Positions 37,696 through 48,381 of a DNA stretch of 59,412 nucleotides are shown in pieces. How positions within the stretch are numbered: position 1 is the first letter of the stretch; every line of letters starts with the position of its first letter. Both the position numbers and the translations under genes were made by a program. The stretch spans positions 1-59,412 of the forward strand of contig JAIFLV010000017.1 in NCBI GenBank assembly GCA_020048895.1, read 5' to 3'. The notes beneath the pieces are model-generated. The model was given only the letters and a program-made list of their open reading frames with translations. It had not been told where the DNA came from and did not search any database. The stretch comes from Rhodoferax sp. (lineage in GTDB: Bacteria > Pseudomonadota > Gammaproteobacteria > Burkholderiales > Burkholderiaceae_C).

Positions 37696-39078
37696 ATGAA
37701 CGAATGGATGGCGCCAGCCCTGGTCGTGCTGATGGTGCTGAACCTTGCGATTGTCCTGTGGTTGGCACGTGCAAACACCGGTGCGACGACTGCGGTACAG
37801 CAGCAGGCGGCCTTGCAGGACCTGCGCGCGGTCGTGCAAGCCGGCAATGACCGCCTGGAACGTGAGCTGCGCCGCGAAATCGCCGAGTCGTCCAGGGGAG
37901 GGCGCCAGGAGGCAACGCAGAACCTTGCCAGTTTTCAGCAAACCCTGACCCAGCAAATCGCCGAAGCGACGCGCACCCAGAACACCCAGATGGATGCTTT
38001 TGGTCAGCAACTGTCGCTGTTGCAAAAGACGCTTTCCGACACACTCACGCTTCAACTCACCAGCCTGAGCGAGACCAACGCGCGGCGTATGGCGGAGGTG
38101 CGGCAGACGTTGGACGCCCAACTGGCGCAGTTGCAAGCCAGCAATGCCGCCAAGCTGGACGAAATGCGTGCAACCGTTGACGAAAAATTGCAGGCTACTT
38201 TGCAGGCACGGCTGGGCGAGAGCTTCAAGCAAGTGGCCGACCGGTTGGAGCAGGTCCACAAAGGACTGGGGGAAATGCAGACGCTGGCGCAGGGCGTGGG
38301 GGACCTCAAGCACCTCCTTACCAATGTGAAAACGCGCGGAATGTTTGGCGAGGCCCAACTTGCAAGCCTTTTGGAGCAGGTGTTTGCACCCGACCAGTAC
38401 GCGGTGCAGGTAGCCACCCGTCCCGAAAGCAAGAATGTGGTCGACTTTGCCATCAAGCTTCCCGGCAGGTCGGACAGCGGAGCGCCGCTGTGGCTACCCA
38501 TCGATGCGAAGTTTCCAAACGAAGACTACGAGCGCCTGCTCGATGCGCAGGGCAGGGCGGATGCCTCCGAGGCCGAAGCAGCTGGCAAGGCGCTGGAGGC
38601 ACGCATCCGCCTGGAAGCGCGGTCCATTGCTGAGAAATACATCGAGCCCCCATATACGACCGACTTCGCCATTTTGTTCCTGCCTACCGAAGGCCTGTAT
38701 GCCGAGGTGCTGCGTCGCCCTGGTTTGATGGAAGGGTTGCAGCGCGAGCACCGGATCACTTTGGCCGGCCCTACCACATTGCTGGCCATGCTCAGTTCGT
38801 TGCAAATGGGTTTCCGCACGCTGGCGCTGGAGAAGCGATCCAGCGAAGTCTGGCAGGTGCTAGGTGCAGTAAAGACCGAGTTCAATAAGTTCGGCGATGT
38901 CCTGGCCAAAGTGAAAGCACAGACCGAGACGGTGCTCAAAACACTGGATTCGGCGCAGACGCGCAGCCGCGCCATGAGCCGGGTCCTGAAAACTGTCGAA
39001 GCGTTGCCTGATGCTTCTGCCCAGACCCTGATCCCCGTGGATCAGGATTCTGATCCATCGGCGGACCCTGTTACATGA
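37696..39078 (+). CDS. rmuC: DNA recombination protein RmuC
   Basis: About 460 residues. ATG at 37696, with a GTG at 37690 also in frame. An N-terminal membrane anchor (APALVVLMVLNLAIVLWLA) is followed by a long coiled coil (about 40-190) and the RmuC nuclease-like domain: KNVVDFAIKLPGRSD, LPIDAKFPNEDYERLL, FLPTEGLYAEVLRRPGL, and LLAMLSSLQMGFRTLALEKR. The family limits rearrangements at inverted repeats. It overlaps the MFS gene by 4 bp (ATGA). Confidence 0.93.
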   Translation: MNEWMAPALVVLMVLNLAIVLWLARANTGATTAVQQQAALQDLRAVVQAGNDRLERELRREIAESSRGGRQEATQNLASFQQTLTQQIAEATRTQNTQMDAFGQQLSLLQKTLSDTLTLQLTSLSETNARRMAEVRQTLDAQLAQLQASNAAKLDEMRATVDEKLQATLQARLGESFKQVADRLEQVHKGLGEMQTLAQGVGDLKHLLTNVKTRGMFGEAQLASLLEQVFAPDQYAVQVATRPESKNVVDFAIKLPGRSDSGAPLWLPIDAKFPNEDYERLLDAQGRADASEAEAAGKALEARIRLEARSIAEKYIEPPYTTDFAILFLPTEGLYAEVLRRPGLMEGLQREHRITLAGPTTLLAMLSSLQMGFRTLALEKRSSEVWQVLGAVKTEFNKFGDVLAKVKAQTETVLKTLDSAQTRSRAMSRVLKTVEALPDASAQTLIPVDQDSDPSADPVT

Positions 39079-40295
39079 CCGGTCCAGCGACAGCCTCGCT
39101 CATCCTGGCTCCAGGCTGGCGCGGCCTATGGCCACTGGCACAGTTAACTGTGGGTCATGTGTGCCTGCATGCCAGCATGGCCGCCATGCGCCTGGCCGCT
39201 CCTCTGTTCGCGCTCAAACAAGGCCAGAGCGCGCTGGCGGTGGGCGGCTTGCTGTCGCTGTTCGCGCTGACCCAGGTATTTCTTTCGATCCCGGCAGGGC
39301 GCTACGCCGACCGGCACGGCCTGCGCCGCCCCATGGGCTGGGCGGTTGTTGCAGCCAGCCTGGGCGCAGTTTTGACCGTCGTGGTCCCTGGAATGGTGAC
39401 CCTGTGTCTTGCAGCTCTGTGCCTGGGGGGCGCAACAGGGGTGAGTTCGATTGCCCTGCAGCGCCACGTCGGCCGCATGGCACGCGACACCACCGAACTC
39501 AAACGTGCCTTCAGCTTGCTGTCCATTGGTCCTGCGCTCTCCAACTTCGTGGGCCCGGTGACAGCCGGTTTGCTGATTGACTATGCCAGTCGCCCTTTTG
39601 GCGGTTCGGCGGGCGATGCTTTTGGGTTTGGCGCGGCGTTTCTGTTGTGCGCCTTGCTTCCGCTGTGCGCCTGGCTTTGGGTTCGCAACGCAGCCGAATT
39701 GCCGGCATCCCCGCGCCCGGAGGGAAGCACCCTCGATCATGTGAAGGAGGTGCTTGGTGCCGCCCCCATGCAACGCCTCCTGGTGGTGAACTGGCTGCTG
39801 TCTTCATGCTGGGACGTGCATACCTTTGTCGTGCCGGTCTTGGGGCACGAGCGTGACTTCAGCGCCTCGGTGATCGGAACCATTCTGGGCGCATTCGCGG
39901 TGGCTGCGGTCGCAGTGCGCCTGGTGCTTCCCGCGCTGGCCGAGCGCCTGCGCGAATGGGTTGTCATCACGGCTGCCATGCTCGCCACCGCAGTGTTGTT
40001 CGCTGTGTACCCCTTCATGCAATCACCCTGGTCGATGGGTTTGTGTTCCGTGTTTCTGGGCATCGCGCTGGGTACGGTGCAGCCGATGGTGATGAGTACC
40101 CTGCACCAGATCACCCCCGACCACTTGCATGGTCAGGCCATAGCCGTGCGCCTGATGGCGATCAACCTGTCCAGCGTATTCATGCCCATGCTATTTGGGT
40201 CTGCCGGAGCTGTAGTCGGCGTATCGGTAGTGTTCTGGACGGTGGGTGCCATGGTTGGCGCTGGAGCGCGCCTGGCGTGGCGCCTGCGGCCCTGA
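39075..40295 (+). CDS. MFS transporter
   Basis: 406 residues with twelve predicted membrane helices. A start without a signal peptide is followed by an MFS loop motif in the region QVFLSIPAGRYADRHGLRRP (G-x-x-x-D-R-x-G-R-R type) between helices 2 and 3. The substrate cannot be told. The C-terminal half (VLPALAERLREWVVITAAML) resembles simple drug or metabolite exporters. It is coupled to rmuC and ends 4 bp before the convergent LOG gene. Confidence 0.82.
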   Translation: MTGPATASLILAPGWRGLWPLAQLTVGHVCLHASMAAMRLAAPLFALKQGQSALAVGGLLSLFALTQVFLSIPAGRYADRHGLRRPMGWAVVAASLGAVLTVVVPGMVTLCLAALCLGGATGVSSIALQRHVGRMARDTTELKRAFSLLSIGPALSNFVGPVTAGLLIDYASRPFGGSAGDAFGFGAAFLLCALLPLCAWLWVRNAAELPASPRPEGSTLDHVKEVLGAAPMQRLLVVNWLLSSCWDVHTFVVPVLGHERDFSASVIGTILGAFAVAAVAVRLVLPALAERLREWVVITAAMLATAVLFAVYPFMQSPWSMGLCSVFLGIALGTVQPMVMSTLHQITPDHLHGQAIAVRLMAINLSSVFMPMLFGSAGAVVGVSVVFWTVGAMVGAGARLAWRLRP

Positions 40296-40299
40296 CGAC

Positions 40300-41172
40300 T
40301 TACTCCACCTCCAGCGCGTAGAAGGCACGAATGGTTTCCCAGGCTTGCTGCGGGTCGTCGGTGAAAGTCAGAAGGTCCATATCCTGTGGGGAGACAACGC
40401 CTTCCTCTACCAGCACATCGAAGTTGATCAGGCGGCGCCAGTAGTCGATGCCAAACAGGATGATGGGAATGGGTGTTGCTTTCTGCGTCTGCACCAGCGT
40501 GATGATTTCAAACAGTTCGTCGAGAGTTCCAAAGCCACCTGGAAACGCCACCATGGCCTTGGCACGCATCATGAAATGCATCTTGCGCAGGGCAAAGTAG
40601 TGGAACTTGAAGCTCAGCGTCGGTGTGACAAAGGGATTGGCGCTTTGCTCATGCGGCAAAGTGATGTTGAGCCCCACGGTCGGCACGCCCATTTCGTGGG
40701 CGCCACGGTTGGCGGCTTCCATGATGCCGGGTCCGCCGCCGGTGCAGACGAAAATGCGGTCCTTCAGCGGCAGGCGCGCACTGTGACCGGCTACGAGGTG
40801 TGCAAACAGCCGTGCGTGCTCGTAGTGCACCGCGTTGCGGACATGGCGCTGGGCGACGGCAATACGTTCCTTGTCGCCCGAGGCTTGTGCCTCGGTCAAT
40901 GCCAGTTCGGCGTCGTGTGGTGACAGAAAACGGGCGCTGCCAAAGACAACCACCGTATTTTCGACGCCCTGCTCGGACTGGTCCAGGTCGGGTTTGAGCA
41001 TTTCCAGTTGCATGCGCGTGCCACGTGTCTCGCGGCGCATCAGAAACTCGGGGTCCGAGAACGCCAGTCGGTAGGCGTTGGGTTGCATGCGAATGCCGGC
41101 GTCGACATGGGCCTGGACGTCGGCCCAGACTTCTGCCAGCGTATGTTCGTTCAAGTTGTGCGGTTGGATCAC
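40300..41172 (-). CDS. LOG family protein (nucleotide monophosphate phosphoribohydrolase-like)
   Basis: 290 residues. I choose the GTG at 41172 because GGAGAG stands 6 nt before it; an in-frame upstream extension to 41229 lacks a ribosome site. Family signatures are VCTGGGPGIMEAANRGAHEM and MVAFPGGFGTLDELFEIITL. Members cleave the N-glycosidic bond of nucleoside monophosphates (cytokinin-type or purine/pyrimidine). It lies downstream of efp on the same strand but behind a terminator. Confidence 0.9.
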   Translation of the reverse strand: MIQPHNLNEHTLAEVWADVQAHVDAGIRMQPNAYRLAFSDPEFLMRRETRGTRMQLEMLKPDLDQSEQGVENTVVVFGSARFLSPHDAELALTEAQASGDKERIAVAQRHVRNAVHYEHARLFAHLVAGHSARLPLKDRIFVCTGGGPGIMEAANRGAHEMGVPTVGLNITLPHEQSANPFVTPTLSFKFHYFALRKMHFMMRAKAMVAFPGGFGTLDELFEIITLVQTQKATPIPIILFGIDYWRRLINFDVLVEEGVVSPQDMDLLTFTDDPQQAWETIRAFYALEVE

Positions 41173-41238
41173 GTGTTGCTCTCCGGGTTTATGAGCGGGT
41201 TGGGTTCTTGGCCTCAAGCCTACACGCAATTCATCATG

Positions 41239-41261
41239 AAAAAAGGCTCCTACAAGGAGCC
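41239..41261 (-). terminator. Rho-independent terminator after efp
   Basis: On the minus strand GGCTCCT-TGT-AGGAGCC is followed by TTTTTT. It lies 22 bp after the efp stop and 66 bp before the LOG start. Confidence 0.88.
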
Positions 41262-41283
41262 GTTTGAAGTTGTTATTGTTGGC

Positions 41284-41838
41284 TTAGACGCGCTTGCGGT
41301 ACTCGCCCGTGCGTGTGTCAATTTCGACCTTGTCACCCTGTGCCACAAAGATGGGAACGCCCACTTCAAAGCCGGTGGCAATCTTGGCGGGCTTCAAGAC
41401 TTTGCCGGAAGTATCACCCTTGACAGCGGGTTCGGTCCAGGTGATTTCGCGCACGACGCTGGTGGGCAACTCTACCGAGATTGCCTTACCGTCGTAGAAA
41501 ACCACTTCCAGCGCCATGCCGTCTTCGAGGTAGTTGAGCGTGTCGCCCATGTTTTCGGCCTCGACTTCATACTGGTTGTACTCGCTGTCCATGCAAACAT
41601 ACATCGGGTCGGCAAAGTACGAATAGGTGCAATCTTTCTTGTCCAGAATGACTTGATCCATCTTGTCATCCGCCTTGAAAACGACTTCGGTGCCGAAGTT
41701 GGCAATCAGGCTTTTGAGCTTCATGCGCACAGTTGCTGAGTTGCGCCCGCCGCGGCTGTATTCGGTTTTCAGGACGACCATCGGGTCTTTGCCGTGCATG
41801 ATGACGTTGCCGGCGCGAATTTCTTGAGCGATTTTCAT
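41284..41838 (-). CDS. efp: Translation elongation factor P
   Basis: 184 residues from the ATG giving [12 protein letters not shown]. It relieves ribosome stalling at polyproline. The N-terminal KOW domain has Arg32 at the tip of the loop [14 protein letters not shown], where most bacteria have Lys34. Arg32 is the residue rhamnosylated by EarP in beta- and some gammaproteobacteria. Two OB domains follow. The earP gene lies 98 bp upstream on the same strand, so both are probably co-expressed. A terminator follows. Confidence 0.97.
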   Translation of the reverse strand: MKIAQEIRAGNVIMHGKDPMVVLKTEYSRGGRNSATVRMKLKSLIANFGTEVVFKADDKMDQVILDKKDCTYSYFADPMYVCMDSEYNQYEVEAENMGDTLNYLEDGMALEVVFYDGKAISVELPTSVVREITWTEPAVKGDTSGKVLKPAKIATGFEVGVPIFVAQGDKVEIDTRTGEYRKRV

Positions 41839-41936
41839 AGGAGTCAGAGACTGGTGTCGCAAATTGCGATGAGTAGGCCGCTGTCTGCGGCGAAGGCTAT
41901 ACGTGGCGCTTGGTTGGCAGCCAGTTCAGCAAAGCC

Positions 41937-43073
41937 TCAGATTTTACCTTTTTTCTCGACGAATTCGACCAGTTGGGTGGTCAGGTCATCCAATTGCACG
42001 AGGCGTTGTCGGCACATCAGCACGGTTTCCTGCCAATCGTCCCAAGTTTCCCACGGCAGCAAATACCTCTGTGTGGCGACGTCTGTTGCGTTCCACCAAA
42101 GGTGCGCCTGGCGTAGCGTTGGCCCCGCCGCCAACATATCGAGGAAGGCATTCAACTTCTCACGGTGCGCCCCGTCATCCTGCGGGTAAATCTGCCAGAT
42201 GAAGGGCTTACCGGCCCATAGGGCGCGCACTACCGAGTCTTCGCCGCGTACGAAATTGAGATCGCAGGACCAAAGCAGGTGGTCGTAGTCGGTTTGCGGC
42301 AGTGCGGGGAGGTATGAAATTGATAGCGCTCCACGCTCATTCCATAAGGGTTCCAGGCCATTTTTGTACAAAACGGCCGTTTGCACAGCGCAAGTGGCGC
42401 GCCCGGTGGTTACCAATAGTCGCATTGGTGTCGACCCATCGGCCAACTGCTGCAGCAGCTGTGGCAGGGCAGGGGGCTCATAGCAAAAGAGCGAAATCAG
42501 GCGTTCTGAGGCCTTGCACTCAACGCCTTGTTGCTTCAACCAGCGGTCCGCGTCGAACTGAAATTGGCGCTTTTTCAGGTCGGATTCACGCAATAGCCCT
42601 CCGGTACCCCGGGTAAAGCCGGGGTAGAAGAAATGCTTGGCCCAGCCCTTGGCCGGACCATGCATGACCGGGGAAGTTAGCCCGTGGCAGCGCTCGGCAT
42701 AGGCTTGGGCACTGAGGTATTCCAGATTGATCCAGACCGGCACTTTCGAATCAAATTGGCCTGCAGCACCCGTGGGACTTGCGTAAGCAGCTACAAATTC
42801 AGGAGCGATTTCACACCCAAAGCTCTCGACCCACACGTCAGCGCAACGCCGATGTTCGAGCTGTTGAGCGTCCTTGCTTTGCTCCCAGTGCAGTACCTCG
42901 ATGCCATTTATGCCTTTGAGGTTGGCATTGGGCACCATCCACTGCAAAGCCGAGCCGTCATCCACCCACAGGCGAACCTGGTGCCCGCGCGCCGCCAAAT
43001 CGGCGCTCAGGCGCCAGCACACACCGATGTCACCAAAATTGTCGATGACTCGACAAAAAATATCCCATAGCAT
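41937..43073 (-). CDS. earP: EF-P arginine rhamnosyltransferase EarP
   Basis: 378 residues from the ATG giving [20 protein letters not shown]; an upstream in-frame extension to 43160 would overlap uvrC and is rejected. It is an inverting GT-B-type enzyme that adds dTDP-rhamnose to Arg32 of EF-P. Conserved features include the N-terminal DNFGDIGV (with the catalytic Asp), the [16 protein letters not shown] block and the C-terminal nucleotide-binding [20 protein letters not shown]. It is divergent from uvrC with only 14 bp between the starts, so promoters must overlap coding sequence. Confidence 0.94.
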   Translation of the reverse strand: MLWDIFCRVIDNFGDIGVCWRLSADLAARGHQVRLWVDDGSALQWMVPNANLKGINGIEVLHWEQSKDAQQLEHRRCADVWVESFGCEIAPEFVAAYASPTGAAGQFDSKVPVWINLEYLSAQAYAERCHGLTSPVMHGPAKGWAKHFFYPGFTRGTGGLLRESDLKKRQFQFDADRWLKQQGVECKASERLISLFCYEPPALPQLLQQLADGSTPMRLLVTTGRATCAVQTAVLYKNGLEPLWNERGALSISYLPALPQTDYDHLLWSCDLNFVRGEDSVVRALWAGKPFIWQIYPQDDGAHREKLNAFLDMLAAGPTLRQAHLWWNATDVATQRYLLPWETWDDWQETVLMCRQRLVQLDDLTTQLVEFVEKKGKI

Positions 43074-43087
43074 GTTGCGATTGTCTA

Positions 43088-45064
43088 ATGCCAGCTGACT
43101 GCACAATGAGCCCCATGAGTGATCTTCATCCCGACGAGTTGCTGCGTGAAGTTGCGGCATTGCCGCACTTGCCTGGCGTCTACCGTTACTTTGATGCGGA
43201 CGGCCAATTGCTGTACGTCGGCAAGGCGATTAGCCTGAAAAAACGCGTGTCCAGTTATTTCCAGAAGAACCACGGTGGTACGCGCATTGGTCATATGGTG
43301 AGCAAAATTGTGCGGATGGAGACCACGGTGGTGCGCTCGGAAGCCGAAGCGTTGCTGCTTGAGAACAACCTGATCAAGACACTCAATCCCAAGTACAACA
43401 TTCTGTTTCGGGACGACAAAAGCTATCCTTACCTCAAGATGTCCGGCGTGCGTTCTACCAGTGCCCACGTCGAATTGCCAGGGCCGACGAACTTCACACG
43501 GGTTTCGTACTACCGCGGCGCGGTCGAAAAGAAACATCGCTACTTTGGGCCGTACCCCAGCGCCTGGGCGGTCAAGGAAGCCATTCTGCTGATGCAAAAA
43601 GTGTTTCGACTGCGCACCTGCGAAGACCCGGTGTTCAGCAATCGCACCCGCCCGTGCCTGCTCTATCAAATCAAGCGGTGCTCGGCGCCTTGCGTTGGCC
43701 ACATTTCGGTGCAGGATTACGCCAGCGATGTAGCGAATGCAGAAAAGTTCTTGCGCGGCGATGCGCAGGATGTCATGCGCACGCTGGAGCAACGCATGAT
43801 GGCGCATGCCGAAAAACTTGAATTTGAGCAGGCGGCAGAGTTGCGCAACCAGGTGGCCGCGCTTTCCAGCGTCTTGCATCAACAGTCCATGGACAACGTG
43901 GAAGACCGCGACGTCGATATTCTCGCGGTGAAGGTTCAGGGGGGTAAAGCCTGTGTCAATCTGGCGATGGTGCGTGGCGGGCGCCACCTGGGCGACCGTC
44001 CCTATTTTCCGGTGCATGTGGACGCCGCTATCGGCTTTGCGGAAGATGACGTTTCCGGGGCTCCACTGGACACCGCTGTGGAAGTTGAAATTCTGGAAGC
44101 TTTTCTGGCGCAGCATTACCTGAACGTTCCCATGCCGGGAACCTTGATTCTGAGTGAGCGGGTAAGCAAGTCTTTGCTACTGGCTTTGACAGAGCAAACC
44201 GGGGTGAAGGTCAATGCGGTGCACCAACCCCGCGAGCAGCGGCGCGCCTGGCTGGACATGGCCCTGACCAACGCCGGCCTGCAACTGGCCCGTTTGTTGG
44301 CCGAAGAGGGGTCGCAGCGGGCCCGAACGCGTGCGCTGGCTGAGGCACTTGATTTGCCCCTGGAAAATCTGGACGACTTGTGTATTGAATGCTTCGATAT
44401 CTCCCATACGGCAGGAGAGGCAACCCAGGCGTCGTGCGTGGTGTTCCAGAACCACGCCATGCAAAACGCACAATACCGCCGCTACAACATTGAAGGCATC
44501 ACTCCCGGTGACGACTATGCGGCCATGCGGCAGGTGTTGTCTCGGCGCTATGCAAAGTTGGCCGACGTGCTGCGGGAAAGCAGGCTTTCGGGGGAAGTTC
44601 CTGCCGGTACTGGGCGCATGCCCGACCTCGTGCTGGTGGATGGCGGCAAGGGCCAAGTGGCGATGGCGCGTGAGGTTTTTGAAGCGTTGGAACTCGACCT
44701 GTCTTTGATTGTGGGTGTGGAAAAAGGCGAGGGGCGCAAGGTGGGGTTGGAGGAACTGGTATTCGCAGACGGACGCGACAAGGTGTATCTCGGCGCTGAT
44801 TCGGCTGCACTGATGCTGGTCGCACAGATTCGTGACGAAGCGCACCGTTTCGCCATCACCGGTATGCGCGCCCAACGCGCCAAAGTGCGACTCGGTGGAG
44901 GTAAGCTGGAAGAGATTCCCGGGGTTGGCCCCAAGCGACGGGCCAAACTCTTGCAACGGTTCGGGGGCGTGCGCGGAGTTGGCCTGGCCAGTGCCGAAGA
45001 CATCGCAACAGTGGATGGAATATCACGCGAGCTGGCCGAAGAAATCTACAGGGCGCTCCACTAG
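43088..45064 (+). CDS. uvrC: UvrABC system protein C
   Basis: Up to 658 residues; the start is uncertain between ATGs at 43088, 43106 and 43115. It makes the dual incision in nucleotide excision repair. Domains: GIY-YIG nuclease at 15-100 ([20 protein letters not shown]), a UVR motif near 235-260 ([20 protein letters not shown]), a RNase-H-like catalytic domain ([19 protein letters not shown]) and two HhH motifs at the C-terminus ([20 protein letters not shown]). It is followed 17 bp later by pgsA. Confidence 0.96.
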   Translation: MPADCTMSPMSDLHPDELLREVAALPHLPGVYRYFDADGQLLYVGKAISLKKRVSSYFQKNHGGTRIGHMVSKIVRMETTVVRSEAEALLLENNLIKTLNPKYNILFRDDKSYPYLKMSGVRSTSAHVELPGPTNFTRVSYYRGAVEKKHRYFGPYPSAWAVKEAILLMQKVFRLRTCEDPVFSNRTRPCLLYQIKRCSAPCVGHISVQDYASDVANAEKFLRGDAQDVMRTLEQRMMAHAEKLEFEQAAELRNQVAALSSVLHQQSMDNVEDRDVDILAVKVQGGKACVNLAMVRGGRHLGDRPYFPVHVDAAIGFAEDDVSGAPLDTAVEVEILEAFLAQHYLNVPMPGTLILSERVSKSLLLALTEQTGVKVNAVHQPREQRRAWLDMALTNAGLQLARLLAEEGSQRARTRALAEALDLPLENLDDLCIECFDISHTAGEATQASCVVFQNHAMQNAQYRRYNIEGITPGDDYAAMRQVLSRRYAKLADVLRESRLSGEVPAGTGRMPDLVLVDGGKGQVAMAREVFEALELDLSLIVGVEKGEGRKVGLEELVFADGRDKVYLGADSAALMLVAQIRDEAHRFAITGMRAQRAKVRLGGGKLEEIPGVGPKRRAKLLQRFGGVRGVGLASAEDIATVDGISRELAEEIYRALH

Positions 45065-45081
45065 GCGTGCCACAATTGGGC

Positions 45082-45657
45082 ATGTTTACGACCATCCCCA
45101 CCATCATGACGTGGACGCGAATTTTCGCGATTCCGCTGATCGTGGGGGTGTTCTATTTGCCTGCATCGTGGGCAAGTCAGGTCGACAAGAACCTCATCGC
45201 TACCGTCATGTTCATTGTGTTTGCGCTTACGGACTGGCTTGACGGATATCTGGCGCGCAAACTCAATCAAATTTCATCGTTTGGCGCATTTCTGGACCCG
45301 GTAGCGGATAAATTTCTGGTGTGCGCTTGTGTTTTGATCCTGGTCCATTTGCAGCGTACCGATGTGTTTGTTGCGCTCATCATCATTGGTCGGGAGATCG
45401 CCATTTCTGCGTTGCGCGAATGGATGGCGCAAATCGGAGCGTCCAAGAGCGTTGCGGTCCACATGATTGGCAAGCTCAAGACCGTGGCGCAAATGGTCGC
45501 CATCCCGTTTCTGTTGTTCGATGGCGCGCTGTTGGGCTTGATTGACACCCATCTTTGGGGTACTTGGCTGATTTGGATTGCCGCAGTGTTGACCGTCTGG
45601 TCGATGGGGTATTACCTGCAAAAGGCGGTGCCTGAAATTCGGGCACGGGTGCAGTAA
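45082..45657 (+). CDS. pgsA: CDP-diacylglycerol-glycerol-3-phosphate 3-phosphatidyltransferase
   Basis: 191 residues from the ATG giving MFTTIPTIMTWTRIFAIPLI. It forms phosphatidylglycerol phosphate, the first committed step of acidic phospholipid synthesis. The CDP-alcohol transferase signature is complete: D-x2-DG-x2-AR-x8-G-x3-D-x3-D (DWLDGYLARKLN, FGAFLDPVADK). Several membrane helices. It follows uvrC in the order uvrC-pgsA that is common in proteobacteria. Confidence 0.95.
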   Translation: MFTTIPTIMTWTRIFAIPLIVGVFYLPASWASQVDKNLIATVMFIVFALTDWLDGYLARKLNQISSFGAFLDPVADKFLVCACVLILVHLQRTDVFVALIIIGREIAISALREWMAQIGASKSVAVHMIGKLKTVAQMVAIPFLLFDGALLGLIDTHLWGTWLIWIAAVLTVWSMGYYLQKAVPEIRARVQ

Positions 45658-45782
45658 AAAAAGCGAATAGAATTCCCCACTTTGGTGAGCTACTGCGATC
45701 AGGGATACAGTCAGCCCACACGGAATGTTTAAAAGCAATTGAAATAATTCGATAAACGCTGCATCCAGAGCAAGGGGCCAAA

Positions 45783-46055
45783 ATGAATAAGACAGAACTG
45801 ATCGAGCACATTGCCAAACACGCTGACATTTCCAAGGCCGCTGCGACGCGCGCTCTGGAGTCCACCATCGGTGCAGTGAAAACCACCTTGAAGAAGGGTG
45901 GATCGGTTTCACTGGTAGGATTCGGCACCTTTGCAGTCGGGAAGCGTGCGGCGCGAACGGGTCGAAATCCCCGCACTGGCGCTGCGATTAAAATCAAGGC
46001 TGCAAAAGTTCCAAAGTTCCGTCCGGGCAAGGCATTGAAAGATGCATTGAACTGA
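45783..46055 (+). CDS. hupB: HU family DNA-binding protein
   Basis: 90 residues, typical HU length. The N-terminal helix [20 protein letters not shown] is followed by [20 protein letters not shown] and the flexible DNA-binding arm with Arg/Pro ([20 protein letters not shown]). It bends and compacts DNA in the nucleoid. tRNA-Val follows 20 bp after the stop. Confidence 0.95.
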   Translation: MNKTELIEHIAKHADISKAAATRALESTIGAVKTTLKKGGSVSLVGFGTFAVGKRAARTGRNPRTGAAIKIKAAKVPKFRPGKALKDALN

Positions 46056-46075
46056 TAATCAGGTTGTTGAAGGTG

Positions 46076-46151
46076 GGGTGATTAGCTCAGTTGGTAGAGC
46101 GGCGCCCTTACAAGGCGTAGGTCGGCGGTTCGAGCCCGTCATCACCCACCA
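46076..46151 (+). tRNA. tRNA-Val (TAC)
   Basis: 76 nt with acceptor GGGTGAT/ATCACCC, D-arm TAGCTCAGTTGGTAGAGC, anticodon loop CTTACAA (anticodon TAC), T-arm CGGCGGTTCGAGCCCGTC-type and encoded CCA. A complete canonical cloverleaf. Confidence 0.97.
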
Positions 46152-46160
46152 CCCAAGCAA

Positions 46161-46192
46161 AGGCGAACATGTGTGTTCGCCTTTTTGTTTTT
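46161..46192 (+). terminator. Rho-independent terminator after tRNA-Val
   Basis: AGGCGAACA-TGTG-TGTTCGCCT followed by TTTTGTTTTT. It closes the hupB/tRNA-Val unit before ppiD. Confidence 0.9.
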
Positions 46193-46208
46193 CATGGAGA
46201 GTTAGCGC

Positions 46209-48149
46209 ATGTTCGATTTTGTTCGCAAGCACACCAAGTGGATGATGTTCCTGATGTTCTTGCTCATCATCCCGGCATTCGTATTGGTTGGCGTCGATGG
46301 CTTTCGACAAGTCAATGCGGGTGGCGATACTGTGGCGAAAGTGGGTAGCACCGGTATAACCCAGGGTGAATGGGACTTTGCCCACAAAAATGAGGTCGAC
46401 CGGTTGCGTCAGTCCATGCCGAACCTGGATGCAAAAATGCTGGATTCGGCATCCGCCCGATATGCATCACTAGAGCGGATGGTTCGAGAAAAAGTCCTAG
46501 CCGAAGCGGTGTTGACGTCCAGAGTATCTACTTCGGACGCCCGTCTGGCGCGCGAATTGCAGCGTGACCAGACTATTGCCTCCCTACGCAAGCCAGATGG
46601 TAGCCTGGATCTTGAGCGTTACAAGCAACTGGCAGCAAGCCAGGGTTTGTCAACAGAGGGCTTTGAGGCCCGCGTTCGGCGTGACCTTTCCCTGCAGCAG
46701 GTGGAGAACGGCGTGCTGTCGACATCGTTTTCCCCCAAGGTGTTGGCGGAGACGGCATTGAATGCGTTTTTTGAGCGACGTGAGATTCAAGTCGCGCGCT
46801 TTAACGCTTCGGAATACGCCAGCAAGATCGCACCTACCGATGCTGAACTCGAAGCCTTTTACAGCGCCAACACTGCGCTATTCAAGGCGCCTGAGTCTGC
46901 TGACATCGAGTATCTGGTGCTCGACCTGGAATCGATAAAGAAAACCATTACGTTGAATGAGCAGGAGCTAAAGGCCTACTACGAGCAGAACGTGGCGAGT
47001 CTTAGCGGCAAAGAAGAGCGACGTGCAAGCCATGTTCTGATCACCGCACCCAAAACAGCGACTGATGCGGACCGCAAAAAGGCCAAAGAGCGTGCAGAAG
47101 CTTTGCTTGCTGATTTGCGCAAGGCACCTGATTCGTTTGCCGAGGTCGCACGCAAAAACTCCCAGGATCCAGGTTCGGCTCCCAATGGCGGTGACCTGGA
47201 TTTCTTCGGACGTGGTGCAATGGTCAAACCATTCGAGGATGCGGCATTTGCGTTGAAAAAAGGTGAAATCAGTGCAGTAGTCGAGTCCGATTTTGGCTTT
47301 CACATCATCAGAGTCACGGATATCAAGACGCCAAAGCAGAAGACGTTCGAGGAACTTCGTGCCAGTATGGAATCCGAGCTAAAGACACAGCAGGCACAAC
47401 GCAAGTTTGCGGAGGTCGCTGAGGCGTTTACCAACGGCGTGTATGAGCAATCTGACGGACTCAAGCCCGTTGCGGAAAAACTCAAACTGGAGTTGAAGAT
47501 CGCGACCAATGTTCAACGCAAGGCAAGCCCAGCAATGACCGGGCCACTCGCCAATGCAAAGTTTCTGGAGGCTCTGTTCAGTGCGGATTCGATCGAGAAA
47601 AGACGAAATACGGAAGCCGTTGAATTAGGGTCAAACCAGCTGATTGCAGGTCGCATTACCCAGTACACCCCTGCACGGACAATTGCGTTACAGGAAGTGC
47701 GGACCGTTGTGCGCGACCGCCTGATTACGAGTCGGGCTGCTGAGATGGCCAAGAAAGACGGCGTCGACAAACTGGCGGCCTGGAAGAACGGCCCGGCGCC
47801 TACGTTACCTGCCCCTGCAACTATTTCGCGGGAGCAAGGACAGGACAAGAACATCCCTGCCGCGGTGCTGGATGCAGCGTTGCGTGCAGACCCTACAACT
47901 TTGCCAGTGTGGATTGGCGTCGACCTGGGTAGCCAAGGTTATGCCATCGCGCGGATAAACAAGATACTGCCCCGTGACAACGCGGCTGCCACCACCAATG
48001 CTGCGCAGGAGCATAAGCAGTACGCGCAATGGATCAGCGGTGCAGAAAACCAAGCCTACTATGCAGTGCTGAAAGATAGGTTCAAGGTCGAAATGAAAGT
48101 ACAGCGCCCATCAGCTGCATCCCTGATTACCCAAGGTGCCGAGCAATAG
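46209..48149 (+). CDS. ppiD: PpiD-like periplasmic folding chaperone (SurA_N, PPIC)
   Basis: 646 residues. A short cytoplasmic start leads into one membrane anchor ([20 protein letters not shown]), then a SurA-N chaperone region and a parvulin-type PPIase domain at about 270-380 ([52 protein letters not shown]). Long helical segments follow. Together this fits PpiD, which acts at the exit of the Sec translocon. PPIase activity in PpiD relatives is often weak. The hupB-tRNA-ppiD order is common. Confidence 0.9.
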   Translation: MFDFVRKHTKWMMFLMFLLIIPAFVLVGVDGFRQVNAGGDTVAKVGSTGITQGEWDFAHKNEVDRLRQSMPNLDAKMLDSASARYASLERMVREKVLAEAVLTSRVSTSDARLARELQRDQTIASLRKPDGSLDLERYKQLAASQGLSTEGFEARVRRDLSLQQVENGVLSTSFSPKVLAETALNAFFERREIQVARFNASEYASKIAPTDAELEAFYSANTALFKAPESADIEYLVLDLESIKKTITLNEQELKAYYEQNVASLSGKEERRASHVLITAPKTATDADRKKAKERAEALLADLRKAPDSFAEVARKNSQDPGSAPNGGDLDFFGRGAMVKPFEDAAFALKKGEISAVVESDFGFHIIRVTDIKTPKQKTFEELRASMESELKTQQAQRKFAEVAEAFTNGVYEQSDGLKPVAEKLKLELKIATNVQRKASPAMTGPLANAKFLEALFSADSIEKRRNTEAVELGSNQLIAGRITQYTPARTIALQEVRTVVRDRLITSRAAEMAKKDGVDKLAAWKNGPAPTLPAPATISREQGQDKNIPAAVLDAALRADPTTLPVWIGVDLGSQGYAIARINKILPRDNAAATTNAAQEHKQYAQWISGAENQAYYAVLKDRFKVEMKVQRPSAASLITQGAEQ

Positions 48150-48191
48150 CGAGCGTTTGATTGCAAACGTTCGCTATAATCCCTGCTTCGC

Positions 48192-48268
48192 GGTGGCTGT
48201 AGCTCAGTTGGTAGAGTCCAGGATTGTGATTCCTGTTGTCGTGGGTTCGAGCCCCATCAGCCACCCCA
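48192..48268 (+). tRNA. tRNA-His (GTG)
   Basis: Mature gene with G-1 at 48192 opposite discriminator C73, acceptor GTGGCTG/CAGCCAC, anticodon loop TTGTGAT (anticodon GTG), T-arm and CCA. It lies just upstream of an integrase fragment, a common integration site type. Confidence 0.95.
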
Positions 48269-48381
48269 ACTCTCCTTTTTTTCGTGTAAGTCGTTGATTT
48301 CCTTGTAAATCAATGACTTAGGACCAGGGATAAACTCTGGTTGTTACACAGCCTGTTACACAAATCAGTGATACAGGCAAC

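Noticed and set aside
43085..44116. 343-codon open frame on the minus strand opposite uvrC
   Set aside because: Shadow of the uvrC coding sequence; the uvrC product shows all family motifs.
48269..48340. Rho-independent terminator after tRNA-His
   Set aside because: A T-run follows the tRNA directly and an imperfect AAGTCGTTGATTT/AAATCAATGACTT hairpin lies after it, so the order is wrong for a standard terminator. It may be part of the old attachment region, but I cannot show this.
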